Shown here in pieces: positions 61,769-64,000 of a stretch of 64,000 nt of DNA (position 1 is the first letter of the stretch; each line of letters starts with the position of its first letter). The translations under genes were made by a program, and so were the position numbers. The DNA comes from an uncultured Pseudomonadales bacterium (GTDB taxonomy: Bacteria; Pseudomonadota; Gammaproteobacteria; Pseudomonadales; Azotimanducaceae). The stretch is from NCBI GenBank assembly GCA_951813295.1, contig CATOTI010000003.1, positions 390,033 through 454,032 of the forward strand. Direction: 5' to 3'. The notes beneath the pieces were generated by a model, which saw only the letters and a program-made list of their open reading frames with translations, had not been told where the DNA came from and did no database searches.

Positions 61769-62277
61769 TCAAGTTCATCAAGAAGGACAACCAAGATTCG
61801 GAGCAGTACAAATTCAAGGATGAATCCACGCGCCAGTTTGTCAACGGTGGTTGGCTTGAAGCACGGATATTCGATGAATTGAAGTCGCTAAGAAACGAAT
61901 ATCGACAAATCGCTGCGAGCGCCCGCAACGTGACCGTCCAACACCGTGCTGGCGCGACCAGAAGTGCGGTAAGAAACGAACTGGATGTGATCGCGCTGAT
62001 CCATCACCAAATGTGGGTGTTCGAGTGCAAGACCGGCAGATTCCATCCCAATAGCGGGCGCTCCGACCGGCGCGGCGGAGAGGACATGGTCTATAAGCTG
62101 GCAGGCACTATGAAAAACCTGGGTGGCCTGCGCACCCGGGGCTGTGTGGTGTCGTTCAATCCCCTGAGAGATGTAGAGAAGTCTCGTGCCGATCTACTCG
62201 ACATCGCCGTGATAGACGGTGGCAACCTTGCGAACCTGCGAAGCAAACTCGTCACCACGCTTGGGCTGGCGTCATAG
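61765..62277 (+). CDS. Card1/Can2-like effector, PD-(D/E)xK nuclease part
   Basis: 170 residues, TTG start overlapping the previous stop. It carries GGWLEARIFDEL (Glu about 32), ELDVIALI (Asp74) and FECKTG (Glu87, Lys89), together the PD-(D/E)xK signature used by Card1 and Can2 to cut DNA or RNA. The domain is complete although the chain is separated from its CARF sensor. Either a real two-gene version, or one gene with a one-base shift. Confidence 0.83.
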   Translation: MIKFIKKDNQDSEQYKFKDESTRQFVNGGWLEARIFDELKSLRNEYRQIAASARNVTVQHRAGATRSAVRNELDVIALIHHQMWVFECKTGRFHPNSGRSDRRGGEDMVYKLAGTMKNLGGLRTRGCVVSFNPLRDVEKSRADLLDIAVIDGGNLANLRSKLVTTLGLAS

Positions 62278-62342
62278 CGGGCGCTCGCGACGACTGACCT
62301 GAAGCCCTGCCCCCTTACCAACACTGAACGGGATAACACCCC

Positions 62343-62642
62343 TTGAAACGCTGGCTTGTTACCCGCCACCCGGGTGCGGGGCAGTGGTTCGCTCGGCACG
62401 ACTATACTTTCGATCACCATATCCCACACGCAGATGTGAGCCGCATGGCTCCTGGCGATGCGGTGTACGGCACGCTGCCAGTGCCCTTGGTGGCTGAGTT
62501 GTGCGAGCGCGGTATGGAATACTGGCACCTGTCTATTCCCATGAAGGCCGCAGATCGGGGAAGAGAACTGTCTGCCGATGACCTCGACAGCCTGGGAGCG
62601 ACCCTGGAACGGTTTTGGTGTGTCCGGCACCCCAAGCAATAA
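62343..62642 (+). CDS. csx16: Csx16 (VVA1548 family)
   Basis: 99 residues. The N-terminus WLVTRHPGAGQWFARHDY and GDAVYGTLPVPLVAELCERG match the Csx16/VVA1548 family. Csx16 has been proposed to act as a ring nuclease that removes cyclic oligoadenylate; this is family knowledge, not visible catalytic proof here. It lies between the Card1-like pair and cas2. The gaps either side (62,278-62,342 and 62,643-62,750) contain nothing. Confidence 0.85.
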   Translation: MKRWLVTRHPGAGQWFARHDYTFDHHIPHADVSRMAPGDAVYGTLPVPLVAELCERGMEYWHLSIPMKAADRGRELSADDLDSLGATLERFWCVRHPKQ

Positions 62643-62750
62643 CCGACTGATGAAAAAGGCCAGTTTGCCGGGCGACAAGCTTACCAGCCCGGCATAACGC
62701 AGCCCCCGGCACTAACCTGTGCAGCAACTTTCGACAACCCCGGTGGCACC

Positions 62751-63035
62751 ATGCCAGAGCGTCAATGCTACTTGTTCGCCTACGATATCCGCGACCCGCA
62801 ACGGCTCCGCCGTGCGCTCACCGTCCTGAAGGACTACGCCTGGGGCGGTCAGAAGTCTGTGTTCGAGTGTTTTTTGACGGCAGCGGAGAAGCGCGAACTG
62901 TCCGCGCGGATCCGGGCAACGATTGATGAAGATGAAGACAGCCTGCTGGCGGTCAGAGTACCCGCTCCGGAGCGCATTCAAGGCCTGGGCATTGCCTGCC
63001 TGCCCAGGGACGAGCCACTGTTCTATGTTGGGTAA
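62751..63035 (+). CDS. cas2: Cas2
   Basis: 94 residues. The beta-strand AYDIRDP contains the conserved Asp, and KDYAWGGQKSVFECFL follows, typical of Cas2 ferredoxin-fold dimers that join two Cas1 dimers for spacer acquisition. It is 23 bp before cas1. Confidence 0.93.
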   Translation: MPERQCYLFAYDIRDPQRLRRALTVLKDYAWGGQKSVFECFLTAAEKRELSARIRATIDEDEDSLLAVRVPAPERIQGLGIACLPRDEPLFYVG

Positions 63036-63058
63036 AACCATTTCGGGAGAGCAACGCC

Positions 63059-63997
63059 ATGGCCACGCTGTATATTGACCGTCAAGGCGCTGCGCTCAGT
63101 CATGAACGCGGCCGACTGTGGGTTCGCTATGCCGAGGAAAAACAATCGGTTCTGGTGAGGAGCCTGGAAAGGGTAGTGGTCACCGCAGGATGCACCCTGG
63201 ACAGCCGAACGCTGCTGATGCTGAGCGAGGCGGACATTCCCATCGTCATTCTGCACCCGCGCAAACAGACGGTGAGCTGGTGTGGCGGCTGGCACCACGG
63301 CAACACCGCCCGCCGCATCGCGCAATACCAACTGGCCCAGGATACCGCGCTGTGCGCCGAACTGGCCCGGCAATTGGTCAGGCTGAAACTGATGCGGCAA
63401 AGAAGGTTGTTGCGCCACTTGATGCCTCGGTATCCGGCGAAGCGCCGGGCGCTATTTGTCGGCTGCGCCAGGTTGGCTGAACTGGTCGACACGATTGGCA
63501 CGCAGCGCATGGATGAAATACGCGGCCTGGAAGGAGCTGGTGCCCGCAGCTACTTCGCTGCCTATTGTCAGGTTTATCCCGAACGTTTCGATTTTACCAA
63601 CCGCAACCGCAGACCACCTCGCGACCCGGTCAACGCCTGCCTGTCGCTGGCCTACACACTGTTGACGACCGACGCCTTGCGTGCGCTGCATGCCAGTGGA
63701 CTGGACCCGACCATCGGCTTTTACCACCAGCCCGCCTACGGTCGGGCATCGCTTGCCTGTGATCTGGTGGAAATCGTCAGAACCCAAGCCGACTGCTGTG
63801 TTTTGGATATGTTCCGCAAGCAGGTGCTGGACAGCAAGCACTTCAAGCAACGCGATGGTGGTCTGTTTCTCGACAAAGAAGGCCGCCGTCGCTTTTTCTC
63901 CCGCTGGGAGCGGCAGGCCGATTCGCACCGCCGTTTTTTGCACCGGACGGCATCGGCCTGGGCAACCCGGGTAATCCAGTTGGCGGAGCATTCTTGA
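63059..63997 (+). CDS. cas1: Cas1, spacer-acquisition integrase
   Basis: 312 residues. Metal ligands are all visible: Glu158 in LEGAGARSYF, His223 in GFYHQPAYGR and Asp235/Glu238 in CDLVE. NRNRRPPRDPVNA is the conserved central segment. The stop lies at 63,995-63,997, so the gene is complete, but the adjoining DNA where an array would be expected is cut off by the window end. No reverse-transcriptase domain is fused. Confidence 0.95.
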   Translation: MATLYIDRQGAALSHERGRLWVRYAEEKQSVLVRSLERVVVTAGCTLDSRTLLMLSEADIPIVILHPRKQTVSWCGGWHHGNTARRIAQYQLAQDTALCAELARQLVRLKLMRQRRLLRHLMPRYPAKRRALFVGCARLAELVDTIGTQRMDEIRGLEGAGARSYFAAYCQVYPERFDFTNRNRRPPRDPVNACLSLAYTLLTTDALRALHASGLDPTIGFYHQPAYGRASLACDLVEIVRTQADCCVLDMFRKQVLDSKHFKQRDGGLFLDKEGRRRFFSRWERQADSHRRFLHRTASAWATRVIQLAEHS

Positions 63998-64000
63998 GCC

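Overview
The window looks like a chromosomal segment of a GC-rich proteobacterium, most likely a free-living gammaproteobacterium. The tRNA genes encode CCA, the SRP RNA is the small 4.5S type, and queF is the long (type II) form. Many genes are for oxidation and hydrolysis of lipophilic or peptide compounds. This is inferred from gene content; I could not run a taxonomic search.

Bases 1-32,700 are mostly ordinary metabolic chromosome. They hold the end of a NUDIX hydrolase, a complete five-gene oligopeptide-type ABC importer with 4-8 bp overlaps, and two CYP153-like cytochromes P450. Also present are thiolase, SDR, enoyl-CoA hydratase, GST-like proteins, a carotenoid-cleaving oxygenase, secreted or lipid-anchored hydrolases (beta-lactamase fold, type-B carboxylesterase, S9 and M20 peptidases, N-acyl-D-amino-acid deacylase), MFS transporters, and a tetraheme cytochrome c with a membrane partner. 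One zinc-type dehydrogenase carries a frameshift (21,677-22,619).

Bases 32,700-47,150 are shaped by mobile DNA. An IS3-family element (33,056-34,254) splits a membrane-protein gene; its 4 bp target duplication lets the gene be rejoined exactly in frame. An IS256-family element (39,652-41,030) has a 9 bp target duplication. A roughly 6 kb island sits in tRNA-Gly(GCC), with a 45 bp copy of the tRNA 3' end at 41,087-41,131 and the intact tRNA at 47,077-47,152. The island carries a truncated tyrosine recombinase, a second copy of that recombinase's 3' end, two accessory enzymes (GNAT, alpha/beta hydrolase), nested IS3 pieces and a frameshifted ORF. Between the two mobile regions lie a DEAD-box helicase, a GrpB-like protein and a PhyH dioxygenase.

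Bases 47,217-49,253 return to core chromosome: queF, an APH-type kinase, 4.5S RNA and tRNA-Ser(GGA). After a graveyard of fragments (a cas1 scrap, a duplicated 5' end of the CRISPR operon, IS5 and IS481 remnants), bases 50,609-63,997 form one co-directional type III-B CRISPR-Cas operon. Its order is a Cas_NE0113/Csm6-like CARF protein, cmr1, cas10/cmr2, an MntA-HepT toxin-antitoxin pair, cmr3, cmr4, cmr5, cmr6, cas6, a Card1/Can2-like effector split into two overlapping ORFs, csx16, cas2 and cas1. The Cmr proteins would bind crRNA and target RNA, Cas10 would make cyclic oligoadenylate, and the CARF and Card1-like proteins would respond to it. Csx16 and possibly the NE0113 protein would tune the signal. 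No CRISPR array is visible; the window ends 3 bp after cas1, so any array is probably just outside. The embedded toxin-antitoxin pair, the split Card1-like effector and the cas1-to-csm6 junction scar are the most interesting points.
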